Below the pieces are notes generated by a model that saw only the letters and a program-made list of their open reading frames with translations, had not been told where the DNA came from and ran no database searches. Positions 14,389 through 23,410 of a stretch of 47,951 nt of DNA are shown here, piece after piece (the first letter of the stretch is position 1; every line of letters begins with the position of its first letter). The DNA is taken from assembly GCA_902779125.1 (NCBI GenBank), contig CACZAC010000014.1, forward strand, positions 1-47,951, written 5' to 3'. Origin of the DNA: an uncultured Bacteroidales bacterium. GTDB lineage: Bacteria > Bacteroidota > Bacteroidia > Bacteroidales > Muribaculaceae. The translations under genes were made by a program, and so were the position numbers.

Positions 14389-14429
14389 GGACCTTGTTTT
14401 CCCACCCGATGTGATGACGAAAATGATGC

Positions 14430-17258
14430 TTAAAGTTCCAACTTGAGGAAACGTGCGGTGATGGAATCCTGGCAGGAGGCGACCTGCTCGGGGGTGCCCT
14501 GTGCGACCACCTGACCTCCTCCCCGACCCCCTTCGGGACCCATGTCGATGATATAGTCAGCGCACTTAATCACATCCAGATTGTGCTCGATGACGATGAC
14601 CGTGTTGCCCTTATCGACAAGACGGGTGAGCACACCGAGCAGCACCTTGATGTCCTCGAAGTGCAAACCAGTCGTCGGTTCGTCGAGAATGTAAATGGTC
14701 TTGCCGGTATCCTTCTTGGCCAACTCACAAGCCAATTTCACTCGCTGGCACTCGCCACCCGACAGGGTGCTTGAGGGTTGTCCCAGCTTGATGTATCCCA
14801 GTCCCACATCCTGCAGCACCTTAATCTTGCGCAGTATCGAGGGAATGGCGTCAAAGAATTCGACCGCCTGGTTGATGGTCATGTCGAGCACGTCGGCAAT
14901 GGATTTGCCCTTGAACTTGACTTCGAGGGTCTCACGGTTGTAGCGCTTGCCGCCACACGCCTGACAAGGGACGAGCACGTCGGGCAGGAAATTCATCTCC
15001 ACCGCGTTGTAGCCGTTGCCGTTGCACACCTCACAGCGTCCGCCACTGGTGTTGAACGAAAAACGGCCAGGCTTGTAGGCCCTGATTTTGGATTCAGGCA
15101 AATTGACAAACAGGTTGCGGATGTCGGTGAACACTCCGGTATAGGTCGCTGCATTGGAACGCGGGGTGCGTCCTAGCGGTGCCTGATCGACTGTCACCAC
15201 CTTATCGATATACTCCAACCCCTGCACCGAGTCATAGGGCAAGGGGGCGGTATTAGAGCGATAGAGCCGTTGGCTCAATATGGGTTGCAATGTGGCATTG
15301 ATCAGCGTCGATTTACCGCTGCCGCTCACGCCTGTGACACAGATAAACGTCCCTAGTGGCAGCGTCACGTCGACCCCTTTCAGGTTATTGCCACGGCAGC
15401 CATGGAGCGACAAAAACTTGCCATTGCCCAGACGGCGCTGCTGCGGCACCTCTATAACACGGGTACCATTCAAGTAATCGGCCGTGAGCGTGTGCTGCTG
15501 CAGGAGTTCCTGGGGCGTGCCGACAAACACGACGTTGCCGCCCTTGCGTCCCGCCAGTGGCCCGATGTCAATGATATAATCAGCCTGCAGCATCATTTCC
15601 TTGTCGTGTTCAACAACCAGGACTGTGTTGCTGTCGTCGCGCAAGGTCTTCAATGAGTCTATAAGGCGCTGATTATCACGTTGATGGAGTCCGATTGAAG
15701 GCTCATCAAGGATATACAGAACGTTCACCAGATGGGAGCCGATTTGGGTAGCGAGCCTGATGCGCTGGCTTTCGCCACCCGAGAGCGATGCCGAATTGCG
15801 GTTGAGTGACATATAGTCCAGTCCCACCTCAATCAGGAAGTCGAGCCTTGAGCCGATTTCCTTGACGATTTCGCGCGCGATTTCCCATTGCATGGGCGTC
15901 ACGTGATTCTCCAGGTCTTGAATCCAGTCTCTCAACTCGCTGATGTCCATCGCCGCCAGTTGGGCAATGTTCTTGCCGTTAAGCCTAAAGTGGAGCGCCT
16001 CGCGGTTGAGCCTTGCCCCTTCACAATCGGGACACACGGCACGCGAGAAGAACTGTCCTGCCCACTTCTGGGCCTGGCTGGTGGCGGTGTCATCCTGCTG
16101 CATCTCGATATACTTGACCAGTCCGTCAAAAGCCATGAAGTAGTTGCTTGTGCTCAAAGTCTCGGTGCGCAGGCTCAGTCGTTCGGTAGTACCGTTCAGG
16201 ATGTCGTTGAGCGCCTCCTCGGGCAACTCGTTCAACGGCGTATCGAGCGTACACCCGTATTTTTCACAGATTGCGGCAATCTGCCAGAATATCTGCACAT
16301 TCTTGTATTTTCCCAACGGCATAATGCCTCCCGCGCGGATGGTCTGCGTCATGTCGGGCATAATTTTGTCGCGGTCGATGATGTTCACATATCCCAGACC
16401 CTTACAGCGGGGACAGGCACCCAGCGGGGAATTGAACGAGAAATTGTGGGGTGCCGGTTCCATGTAGGACAGTCCTGTGGAGGGGTCCATGAGCGAACGG
16501 CTGTAGTAGCCCACGCTGCCGTCGGCATCATCGAGGACCATCAGCTGACCGTTGCCTTGCTTGAAGGCCAGGTCCACTGTGTCGGCGAGACGCTTGCAAT
16601 CCTTGTCTGATACCTTCAAGCGATCCACCACAAGTTCCACACTGTGGTTGACATAGCGGTCTAGCTTCATGCCAAAAGTGATTTCCCGCAATGTGCCGTC
16701 CACACGCACGTTGATGTAGCCTTTCTTGCGCAGGTTCTCGAACAGGTCCTTGTAGTGACCCTTGCGGTTCTTGACCAGCGGCGCGAGGATATAAACCTTG
16801 TGCTTATTGTAACGCTTGAGTATCAGGTCGAGAATTTTCTCGACTGTATATTTGACCATGCGCTCACCCGACACATAGGAATAGGCATCGGCTGCACGGG
16901 CATAGAGCAGGCGCAGGTAGTCATAGACCTCGGTCGTGGTGCCTACAGTGCTGCGGGGATTGCGGTTGACGCCCTTCTGCCCTATCGAAATGACGGGGCA
17001 CAGGCCTGAAATCTTGTCCACGTTGGGACGCTCCAGCATCCCAAGCATATTGCGGGCATAGGAAGAAAAAGTCTCGAGATATCGACGCTGTCCCTCAGCA
17101 AACACCGTGTCAAATGCCAGCGACGACTTGCCGCTGCCACTCAATCCCGTCACTACAGTCAACTTGTAGTGGGGAATCTCCACGTCGATGTTCTTGAGGT
17201 TATGGACTCGCGCGCCCAGCACCTCAACACTCTCGATATCCTGCCCGTTCAGTTTCAT
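14430..17258 (-). CDS. uvrA: Excinuclease ABC subunit A
   Basis: The 942-residue protein is the full-length damage-sensing ATPase of nucleotide excision repair. The first ABC module has Walker A GLSGSGKSS (about 38-46), a zinc-finger half CPRCKGLG near 285, the second half CPDCEGARLN near 410, and the signature SLSGGESQR near 490. The second module has GVSGSGKST near 640, the zinc finger CEVCNGNG...CQACGGKR near 740-770, and STLSGGECQRVKL near 830. It acts with UvrB and UvrC, which are not in the window. No clear promoter was found in the 140 bases upstream. Downstream is the 34-bp repeat region, without an obvious terminator. Confidence 0.97.
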   Translation of the reverse strand: MKLNGQDIESVEVLGARVHNLKNIDVEIPHYKLTVVTGLSGSGKSSLAFDTVFAEGQRRYLETFSSYARNMLGMLERPNVDKISGLCPVISIGQKGVNRNPRSTVGTTTEVYDYLRLLYARAADAYSYVSGERMVKYTVEKILDLILKRYNKHKVYILAPLVKNRKGHYKDLFENLRKKGYINVRVDGTLREITFGMKLDRYVNHSVELVVDRLKVSDKDCKRLADTVDLAFKQGNGQLMVLDDADGSVGYYSRSLMDPSTGLSYMEPAPHNFSFNSPLGACPRCKGLGYVNIIDRDKIMPDMTQTIRAGGIMPLGKYKNVQIFWQIAAICEKYGCTLDTPLNELPEEALNDILNGTTERLSLRTETLSTSNYFMAFDGLVKYIEMQQDDTATSQAQKWAGQFFSRAVCPDCEGARLNREALHFRLNGKNIAQLAAMDISELRDWIQDLENHVTPMQWEIAREIVKEIGSRLDFLIEVGLDYMSLNRNSASLSGGESQRIRLATQIGSHLVNVLYILDEPSIGLHQRDNQRLIDSLKTLRDDSNTVLVVEHDKEMMLQADYIIDIGPLAGRKGGNVVFVGTPQELLQQHTLTADYLNGTRVIEVPQQRRLGNGKFLSLHGCRGNNLKGVDVTLPLGTFICVTGVSGSGKSTLINATLQPILSQRLYRSNTAPLPYDSVQGLEYIDKVVTVDQAPLGRTPRSNAATYTGVFTDIRNLFVNLPESKIRAYKPGRFSFNTSGGRCEVCNGNGYNAVEMNFLPDVLVPCQACGGKRYNRETLEVKFKGKSIADVLDMTINQAVEFFDAIPSILRKIKVLQDVGLGYIKLGQPSSTLSGGECQRVKLACELAKKDTGKTIYILDEPTTGLHFEDIKVLLGVLTRLVDKGNTVIVIEHNLDVIKCADYIIDMGPEGGRGGGQVVAQGTPEQVASCQDSITARFLKLEL

Positions 17259-17333
17259 TTTCAGACTCTTAACTATTTAATGATGAAAGAAAGACCGCCT
17301 ATCATCTTTGACAAGAGCCGTCATCTCTCATCT

Positions 17334-17396
17334 CTAAATTCTAAACCCTAAACTCTAAACTTCAAGTTGATAAAGTGTACACGTTACCAACTTGAA
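17334..17396 (-). terminator. Hairpin and heptamer repeats after the lytic transglycosylase gene
   Basis: A 9-bp perfect stem (17361-17369 with 17388-17396) contains an inner palindrome GTGTACAC (17375-17382); it lies 4 bases after the transglycosylase stop. On the minus strand it is followed by four heptamers of the type (A/G)(G/A)TTTAG (about 17334-17360), similar to the arrays at 9097 and 44328. The function is probably termination. Confidence 0.5.
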
Positions 17397-17399
17397 TAC

Positions 17400-18359
17400 T
17401 TAATCGATGACCCAGTCCTTGTTATAAACGGTGTAAGTACACTTGCTGCGCAACAGATTGCCCTGTTTCGGCACGCGCACCTTGTAGGTCTTACCCGAGG
17501 CATTGGTCAACTTGGTCGAGCGTATCCACGGGTTGGCCTCACGCAACTGGGCGTAGGTGATGCCCTTGTCTTTGGCCCAGTCTACCCAACTGGCAACACT
17601 TCCGGTAACGTCAACAGTGGTATAGGGCACCGGCTGGTACAAATGCTTGCGCGAAAAACGGTAGCCGTAGCGCTTGGGGTTCTCCATCAGCAACTTGTAA
17701 GCGATGATGCGAAACACATATCTTGACGTTTCCTGCACCAGATAGAGGTCAAATGAGTTGTCCACTTTCTGTTTTGACAATTCACTTGTAATGCGCTGCA
17801 TTCCAGCATTATAGCTTGCAGCAACAGTAGGCCAGTTCCCATATTTCTTATAGGCGGCTTTAAGATATTTGCAGGCGGCGACGGTCGATTTCTCAGGGTC
17901 GAACCGCTCGTCCACCTCGTCGCTCACCTCCAGGCCATAGTCCCGTCCTGTGCCAGCCAACAGCTGCCACAATCCGGCGGCCTTAGCGCTGGAATAGGCG
18001 TTATAATCCATCGAACTCTCGGTCACTGCAAGATACAGGAAGTCCAGAGGAACACCCTGTTCCTTTAATATCTTGGACAATGCCGGGAAATAACGGTTGG
18101 CGCGCTTGAAACACAGCTCTGACGTCGTCTGACCATAAATCACCCCTGTCAACTCGCGGTCCAGGCGCTCGGCCATGTCAAAACGGTCAAAACTGATTTT
18201 ATCTCCGGCAAAAGTCACGCTCATCGGGATGTCAGGACTTGCCGTTACGCTGAACACTGGCGATGACGTGCCAGCATTGCTGTATTCTCGCTTGAGTTGG
18301 GCTTGCGCTACGCATGACCAAGCCATCACCAGCGCAGCCATCACAATGATTTTCTTCAT
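17400..18359 (-). CDS. Secreted lytic transglycosylase (SLT/MltD-like)
   Basis: The protein is 319 residues from the ATG at 18359, giving signal peptide MKKIIVMAALVMAWSCVAQA. The SLT domain (residues about 95-215) shows LAVTESSMDYNAYSSAKAAGLWQL with the catalytic Glu, then GLEVSDEVDERFDPEKSTVAACKYLK and TVAASYNAGMQRI, the MltD/GEWL pattern. It cleaves glycan strands of peptidoglycan in the periplasm. The C-terminal 100 residues end with KVRVPKQGNLLRSKCTYTVY and do not form a clear LysM domain. It starts 4 bases after the stop codon of the T9SS-secreted protein gene, so the two are surely co-transcribed. Confidence 0.88.
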   Translation of the reverse strand: MKKIIVMAALVMAWSCVAQAQLKREYSNAGTSSPVFSVTASPDIPMSVTFAGDKISFDRFDMAERLDRELTGVIYGQTTSELCFKRANRYFPALSKILKEQGVPLDFLYLAVTESSMDYNAYSSAKAAGLWQLLAGTGRDYGLEVSDEVDERFDPEKSTVAACKYLKAAYKKYGNWPTVAASYNAGMQRITSELSKQKVDNSFDLYLVQETSRYVFRIIAYKLLMENPKRYGYRFSRKHLYQPVPYTTVDVTGSVASWVDWAKDKGITYAQLREANPWIRSTKLTNASGKTYKVRVPKQGNLLRSKCTYTVYNKDWVID

Positions 18360-18363
18360 ACCA

Positions 18364-19734
18364 TTAATATCCTGTACCTCCAGTGACATCACTTGAAGTG
18401 CCCGCGGCGCCTTTCTTGTAGCGCAGGATGGAAATGTCACCACGTTTCTTATATTTCACACCATCGCTTCCCGTAGCCGTTACTACGTAGAAGTAAACAC
18501 CGGTATCGACGAGTTTACCATGATAGGTGCCGTCCCAACCAGAACTCGGATCGGTAAACTCACACACCAGATTACCCCAGCGGTTGAAAATCCAGCAATG
18601 GAACTCCACGAGGGACTTATAGTGCACTTTCCACACGTCGTTAACGCCAGGAGTCGAGCCAGGAGAGAACACGTTGGGACATTCCAACTCGCTCTCGCTC
18701 ACCGAGATAATATAGGTTTCACCATAAGCCTCGCAAGTGCCAGAAGCATTGGCAACCATGTATCGCATATAGTAAGTGCCCGCATCGCTCAACGAGTAAT
18801 CCACCTCATCCTGGTTAAACTGCAGGATGACATTTTCAAAATCGGGGTCCGTTGCCATTTCCCACTCACGATAGACCACTGCATCAGAGGGGTAACCGGT
18901 AAACACTAAGTGAGCAGGGGCCGAGCCACCCGTTAATCCGCCTTCCAGTTTCGTCGTTTTGCCTTCGTGGTCTATAAGAACAGCAACAGAGTTACAGTTC
19001 ACGGCCTGGGTATAGAAATAGACATCCTCGATGGCCACTTCTTCAATACCCCATTCCCTCAGGAAACGGTCCCCGCTGAGCCGGAACTCGGTATCGCACA
19101 GCGGAGGCGCAATCTCTACACCCTGATCCAGAGCAACGAAGTTCTCGACGACCTCCTTCTGTTCCCAACTGCCGTGAATCGAGTCGCTCCACACGAGCGT
19201 TAAGTCATTGTAGACCAGTTCAATCTCGCGGTCCAGCACTTGGCGTCGTCCGTCAATGTCATAATAAGGGATAGCGTCCCCATGACCGTCAATGTTAAAC
19301 GTCAACAGGTTGCACGGCAACTCATTGTTGATGAACATGTCATTCAGTTCCAGATAGTAGTCGGCATAATTCACCACCCAACAGTAGTATGGAGCGTTGT
19401 TGCCCTCCTGTATCTTGTAACCGGTGTTGGGTATAATCTTATCCAGCGTGGTTGACATCCCGTTCCAGCGGATATCAGAAACAGGCTCGATAACAAGATT
19501 ACCGTTATGATAGTTATAGCTTTCCCATGTCGCCGGTTCACCGGTCGATGAGTTGACGCTCATTCTCACGCCATCGGTATCGTACACGACATATATCTTG
19601 TTCAGGCTGGTATGGTTATCCGATAAGGTTATCTCAATGGGACGATACTCTCCATATCCAGTAAACTCCACCTGGCCGCTCGCCGACAACAAGGCCAGCG
19701 CGGCTGCCATGAGCGAAATCATTCTCTTGTTCAT
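18364..19734 (-). CDS. T9SS-secreted protein with gliding-motility-type C-terminal domain
   Basis: The protein is 456 residues from the ATG at 19734 (signal peptide MNKRMISLMAAALALLSASGQ). Most of it is beta-rich with no recognised domain, and contains a possible PKD/Ig-like segment at about 260-370 (ending GTYYMRYMVANASGTCEAYGE). The last 85 residues, starting NVFSPGSTPGVNDVWKV and including FNRWGNLVCEF, GWDGTYHG and DTGVYFYVVTATGSDG, are the gliding motility-associated (type B) sorting domain recognised by the type IX secretion system. The product is therefore probably cell-surface or extracellular. A -7-like TTGCACTATTGTTT lies upstream at about 19804-19817. It is the first gene of a unit with the lytic transglycosylase. 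Confidence 0.85.
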   Translation of the reverse strand: MNKRMISLMAAALALLSASGQVEFTGYGEYRPIEITLSDNHTSLNKIYVVYDTDGVRMSVNSSTGEPATWESYNYHNGNLVIEPVSDIRWNGMSTTLDKIIPNTGYKIQEGNNAPYYCWVVNYADYYLELNDMFINNELPCNLLTFNIDGHGDAIPYYDIDGRRQVLDREIELVYNDLTLVWSDSIHGSWEQKEVVENFVALDQGVEIAPPLCDTEFRLSGDRFLREWGIEEVAIEDVYFYTQAVNCNSVAVLIDHEGKTTKLEGGLTGGSAPAHLVFTGYPSDAVVYREWEMATDPDFENVILQFNQDEVDYSLSDAGTYYMRYMVANASGTCEAYGETYIISVSESELECPNVFSPGSTPGVNDVWKVHYKSLVEFHCWIFNRWGNLVCEFTDPSSGWDGTYHGKLVDTGVYFYVVTATGSDGVKYKKRGDISILRYKKGAAGTSSDVTGGTGY

Positions 19735-19847
19735 AGTGCGCACTTGATATTTCTTTATATATATAACGTGAAGCCACACTGGTTATTGCCCCGACCAGGA
19801 AACAATAGTGCAAGCCGAGAGGCGCCAGACTTGAGATATGCCACAGC

Positions 19848-22800
19848 CTATAGGATGTAGGCAATGACGGCGTTGATGTCGGCGATAGTTACCTCGCCAT
19901 CGCTGTTCACGTCGGCTCGGCCTTCATAGATGTCAGGATGTCCCAGTATGATGCTGATAACACAATTCACATCGGCGATGCTCACCTCGCCATCAGCGTT
20001 CACGTCACCCTTGAGTGAATCAACTTTTCCCGTGAGATAGCCAGGACTGCTTGAACCGCGGTCAATACGGGCATAAGTGGCATCCACATGTTTCTCATCA
20101 TAAACTGTGCCCTTGCCACCGACAAGACTAGTGCAGCCAGCAAACATTTCACTGGACTCTGTCACGTTACTTGTACTCCAGCCCTTGCCGGCAAATATTG
20201 TTTCCAGATGCTTGCAGCCAGCAAACATGCCTCCCATGTCGGTCACACTTGAGGTGTTGAAGCGACTCAAGTCAAGGGATGGCAGGGAATCGCAGCCCTG
20301 GAACATATATTCCATCTCGGTCACATTCCTGGTATTGAAACCGCTCAAATCAATATCATTCAAGGACTTGCAGCCACTGAACACATAACCCATGTATTTC
20401 ACATTCGAGGTATTGAAGCCGCTCAAGTCAATAGTGGTCAAATACTTGCAGCCAGCGAACATGCCAGCCATGTCTTTCAGATTATCTGCCTTGAAGCCTC
20501 TCAGGTTAAGGGAGGTCAAAGTATCGCAATCCGAGAACATGCGCGCCATATTTGTTACTCTTGAAGTATTAAAACCGCTCAGGTCGAGCGAAGTCAAAGA
20601 ATCACAGTCACTGAACATCGCCCACATGTTTGTCACATTCTCGGTATTGAAATTGCTCAAATCAATGGATTTCAACGATTTACAACCAGCGAACATTCTT
20701 CTCATGTCGGTCACTGAGCTGGTGTTTAAACGATTGATTCCAGTAATGGAATCCAGCTCAGCCATTCCGCTAAACCAACCGTAAGTGGATATGGGACGGG
20801 CTGCGACAAAGGTGCTGTCTAACAGCACATGTCTGACATTCCTTGCATGAGCAGACCAACCAGGCTGATTTGTGCCTTTATTCAGCGAATATGGCGTGCC
20901 AGGGCGGGTTCTGCGCTCTTCATCGTAGTAGAAAGTCAGCGTCGTTTCATCATTGGAAAGCAGTGCATAGGACAAATCTGTGGAGGATAGATAACCCGGA
21001 TTGCTTGAGCCACCGTCGATATGGGCACGGGTGGCATCCACATGGTTCCCATCATAGACTGTACCTTGCTCACCGACAAGCTTGGTGCATCCATAAAACA
21101 TGTTGCTGGATTCAGTCACGGAATCTGTACTCCAGTTATAGTCAACATATATTGACTCCAGATGACTGCAGTTATAGAACATGGAATCCATGTTCCAGAC
21201 ATTCGTGGTATTAAAGCTACTCAAGTCAAGAGAAGTCAAGGACTTGCAGTTAGCAAACAGGTGATACATGATTCCCACATTCTCAGTGTTGAAGCCACTC
21301 AAGTCAAGGGAAGTCAAGGACTCGCAGCCATCAAACATCGACCAGATGTGCGTTACATTTGAGGTATTGAAGCTGCTCAAGTCAAGAGATGTCAAGGATT
21401 TGCAGCCTTCAAACATAAATCTCATCTCTGCAACACGCTCAGTGTTGAAACCACTCAGGTCAAGGGATGACAAGGATTCACAGCCATAGAACATACCTGC
21501 CATATCTCTCACGCGCTCAGTGTTGAAACCACTCAGGTCAAGGGATGACAATGATTCGCAGCCATAGAACATGCCTGGCATATCTGTTACGCGCTCAGTA
21601 TTGAAGTCGCTCAAGTCAAGGGATGACAATGATTCGCAGCCATAGAACATGAGTGCCATGGATTCGACATTCGAGGTATTGAAGCCGCTCAAGTCAATAG
21701 AAGTCAAGGATTGACAATTGCCAAACAAGTATGCCATATCTCTCACGCTCTCGGTGCTGAAACCACTCAGGTCAAGCGATGGCAAGGATTCGCAGCCATT
21801 GAACATTTCGCTAATGTCTATTAAACTTGAGTTGCTGAGGCCACTCAAGCCTATGGAAGTCAAAGATTTGCAGCCATAGAACATCCTTTCCATATTTCTC
21901 ACATTAGAGGTGTTAAAACCACTCAGATCAAGGGTTGGCAAAGATACACAGCTTTCGAACATCCTTCTCATGTCTGTCACACTCGACGTGTTGAAACCGC
22001 TCAAGTTAAGGGATTTCAAAAATGTGCACGCACCGAACATCCCCCACATGTTTGTCACATTCTCGGTGTTAAAACTACTCAAGTCAAGGGATACCAAAGA
22101 ATGGCAGGAGGCGAACATCTCACGCATGTTTGTCACACTCGACGTGTTGAAGCCACTCACATCAAGAGATGGCAAAGAGTCACAGCCTTCGAACATGCCA
22201 CTCATGTCTGTCACACTCGACGTGTTGAAACCACTCAAGTTAAGGGATTTCAAAGATTCGCAGCCCCTGAACATGAATGCCATGTTTTTTACATTCGAGG
22301 TGTTGAAGCCGCTTAAGTCAAGGGATGCCAAAGACTCACAAGCAGCAAACATCATTTCCATGTTTGTCACATTCGAGGTGTTGAACCCACTCACGTCAAG
22401 AGATGAAAATGAGCAACCAGCAAACATCATTTTCATGCTTGTCACCTTCGATGTATTAAAGCCCCTCACATCAAGAGATTGCAAACGCGAGGATGTTAAA
22501 AACATGGAATCCATGTTAGTCACATTCGAGGTGTTGAAGCCACTCACATCAAGAGATGAAAATGAGCAACCAGCAAACATCGCACTCATGTCTGTCACAC
22601 TGGAGGTCTTGAAACCACTCAAGTCAAGCGATGGTAAATGAGAGCAACCAAAAAACATTCTGCTCATGTTTGTCACACTGGAGGTGTTGAAGCCACTCAC
22701 GTCAAGAGATGTCAAAGAATAGCAATAATAGAACATGCCACCCATGTCTGTCACCGAACTGGTATTTAAATATTCGATTCCAGAAATGGAACGAAGGCGA

Positions 22801-23111
22801 TACATTTGGTTAAACCAATAGTGAGTGGAAGTGGGACGGGCAGTTGCAAATGAAGGGTCAAACACCACCCGAGTAATACCAAACCTGTTCCCATGCCAAT
22901 CGGGAACACCGTCCCCAGTATTCAATGAATAGGACGTGCCCTGGCGGGTGCTGCGCATTTCATCAAAGTAGAACGATAGCGTGCTGTCGGCCTCGGTAAA
23001 TACCGAGTAGGCTTCTTGTGCCGTGGCTACAATTGATACAAGCATCAGCAACAGCAGCATCAGGCATCGGCCCATGGAATTCTGGAAATATAATGGTCGT
23101 TTCATCGTCAA
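19848..23111 (-). CDS. BspA/DUF285 repeat surface protein with C-terminal dockerin-like domain
   Basis: The 1087-residue protein begins with a signal peptide (hydrophobic MLLLLMLVSIVATA near residue 18-31). Two blocks follow, each with a cap (TLSFYFDEMRSTRQGT... and TLTFYYDEERRTRPGT...), a solenoid of DUF285 repeats of about 24 residues (SLDLSGFNTSNVTNM..MF.GC), and a closing segment (VDATRAHIDGGSSNPGYL / VDATYARIDRGSSSPGYL). I count 22 repeats in the first block and 8 in the second. The C-terminus is a dockerin-like pair, GDVNADGEVSIADVNCVISIIL and ADVNSDGEVTIADINAVIAYIL, ending at the stop codon. Such proteins are surface adhesins in Bacteroidales; the partner is unknown. The extended -7 box at 23147-23160 drives it. 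Confidence 0.9.
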   Translation of the reverse strand: MTMKRPLYFQNSMGRCLMLLLLMLVSIVATAQEAYSVFTEADSTLSFYFDEMRSTRQGTSYSLNTGDGVPDWHGNRFGITRVVFDPSFATARPTSTHYWFNQMYRLRSISGIEYLNTSSVTDMGGMFYYCYSLTSLDVSGFNTSSVTNMSRMFFGCSHLPSLDLSGFKTSSVTDMSAMFAGCSFSSLDVSGFNTSNVTNMDSMFLTSSRLQSLDVRGFNTSKVTSMKMMFAGCSFSSLDVSGFNTSNVTNMEMMFAACESLASLDLSGFNTSNVKNMAFMFRGCESLKSLNLSGFNTSSVTDMSGMFEGCDSLPSLDVSGFNTSSVTNMREMFASCHSLVSLDLSSFNTENVTNMWGMFGACTFLKSLNLSGFNTSSVTDMRRMFESCVSLPTLDLSGFNTSNVRNMERMFYGCKSLTSIGLSGLSNSSLIDISEMFNGCESLPSLDLSGFSTESVRDMAYLFGNCQSLTSIDLSGFNTSNVESMALMFYGCESLSSLDLSDFNTERVTDMPGMFYGCESLSSLDLSGFNTERVRDMAGMFYGCESLSSLDLSGFNTERVAEMRFMFEGCKSLTSLDLSSFNTSNVTHIWSMFDGCESLTSLDLSGFNTENVGIMYHLFANCKSLTSLDLSSFNTTNVWNMDSMFYNCSHLESIYVDYNWSTDSVTESSNMFYGCTKLVGEQGTVYDGNHVDATRAHIDGGSSNPGYLSSTDLSYALLSNDETTLTFYYDEERRTRPGTPYSLNKGTNQPGWSAHARNVRHVLLDSTFVAARPISTYGWFSGMAELDSITGINRLNTSSVTDMRRMFAGCKSLKSIDLSNFNTENVTNMWAMFSDCDSLTSLDLSGFNTSRVTNMARMFSDCDTLTSLNLRGFKADNLKDMAGMFAGCKYLTTIDLSGFNTSNVKYMGYVFSGCKSLNDIDLSGFNTRNVTEMEYMFQGCDSLPSLDLSRFNTSSVTDMGGMFAGCKHLETIFAGKGWSTSNVTESSEMFAGCTSLVGGKGTVYDEKHVDATYARIDRGSSSPGYLTGKVDSLKGDVNADGEVSIADVNCVISIILGHPDIYEGRADVNSDGEVTIADINAVIAYIL
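20200..22760. repeat. Tandem 72-bp coding repeats of the DUF285 protein
   Basis: About 30 units of roughly 72 bp encode the 24-residue repeats; two neighbouring units around 21500-21640 are almost identical over about 60 bases, which points to recent unit duplication by slippage or recombination. Confidence 0.85.
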
Positions 23112-23146
23112 AAGTTTATAGCTGGTTAAATATTCTATCTAAACTG

Positions 23147-23258
23147 CAAAGGTAGTGCAAAATTCCGATTAAGCGAGAACAATGAAAGCTTGTTTTCATT
23201 GTCGAGCGTGAGGAATTTATCCAACCCGAAGACAATGCCAAATTTATTTGAGCATTGT
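23147..23258 (-). promoter_or_regulatory. Extended -7 promoter with two upstream hairpins
   Basis: On the minus strand the box TTGCACTACCTTTG (23160-23147) is identical to that of glnA. Upstream lie hairpins 23179-23187/23194-23202 and 23232-23238/23252-23258, both with ACAATG/CATTGT ends like the glnA element. No -33 TTTG at the standard 20-base spacing is visible. The rest of the 23259-23357 gap holds only a GCC...GGC hairpin near 23264-23280. Confidence 0.55.
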
Positions 23259-23357
23259 TAATGCGCCGCCTACCTTCGGCAAACACCTGAAGCCAAATTT
23301 TCTTGTCATCTCTTGTGAAACGTCCCCCAATGAGGCGACAAACAACGGCACAAAGAA

Positions 23358-23387
23358 CTCCACGCCCTCGAAAACGAGGGCGTGGAG
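23358..23387 (-). terminator. Terminator of the lipoprotein pair
   Basis: A perfect 13-bp stem (23358-23370 with 23375-23387) with loop AAAA lies 24 bases after the stop codon at 23411 and is followed on the minus strand by TTCTTTG. Confidence 0.8.
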
Positions 23388-23410
23388 AGTCCTTTTAGGT
23401 TGCAAAGCTA

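Larger units (their letters stand above)
13144..14429. other. 1.3-kb AT-rich stretch without convincing genes
   Basis: Three short frames (13590-13829 plus, 13895-14134 minus, 14185-14382 minus) are Phe/Lys/Cys-rich by base composition and look non-coding. Contents seen: palindrome GCGCT-CA-AGCGC at 13163-13174; a 17-base direct repeat AATTTTCTGACCCAAAA near 13203-13219 and 14207-14223; a repeated GCAAAAACTGAAAAAG near 14009-14024 and 14228-14243; a small two-way hairpin at 14125-14141; and three 34-bp-spaced repeats at 14301-14388. No DnaA box cluster or tRNA was seen. Confidence 0.6.

Noticed and set aside
13144-14429. Replication origin in the AT-rich stretch
   Set aside because: No cluster of DnaA-box-like sequences and no dnaA, dnaN or gidA-type neighbours.
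20200-22760. Regular repeats resembling a CRISPR or satellite
   Set aside because: They are in-frame coding repeats of a DUF285 solenoid protein.
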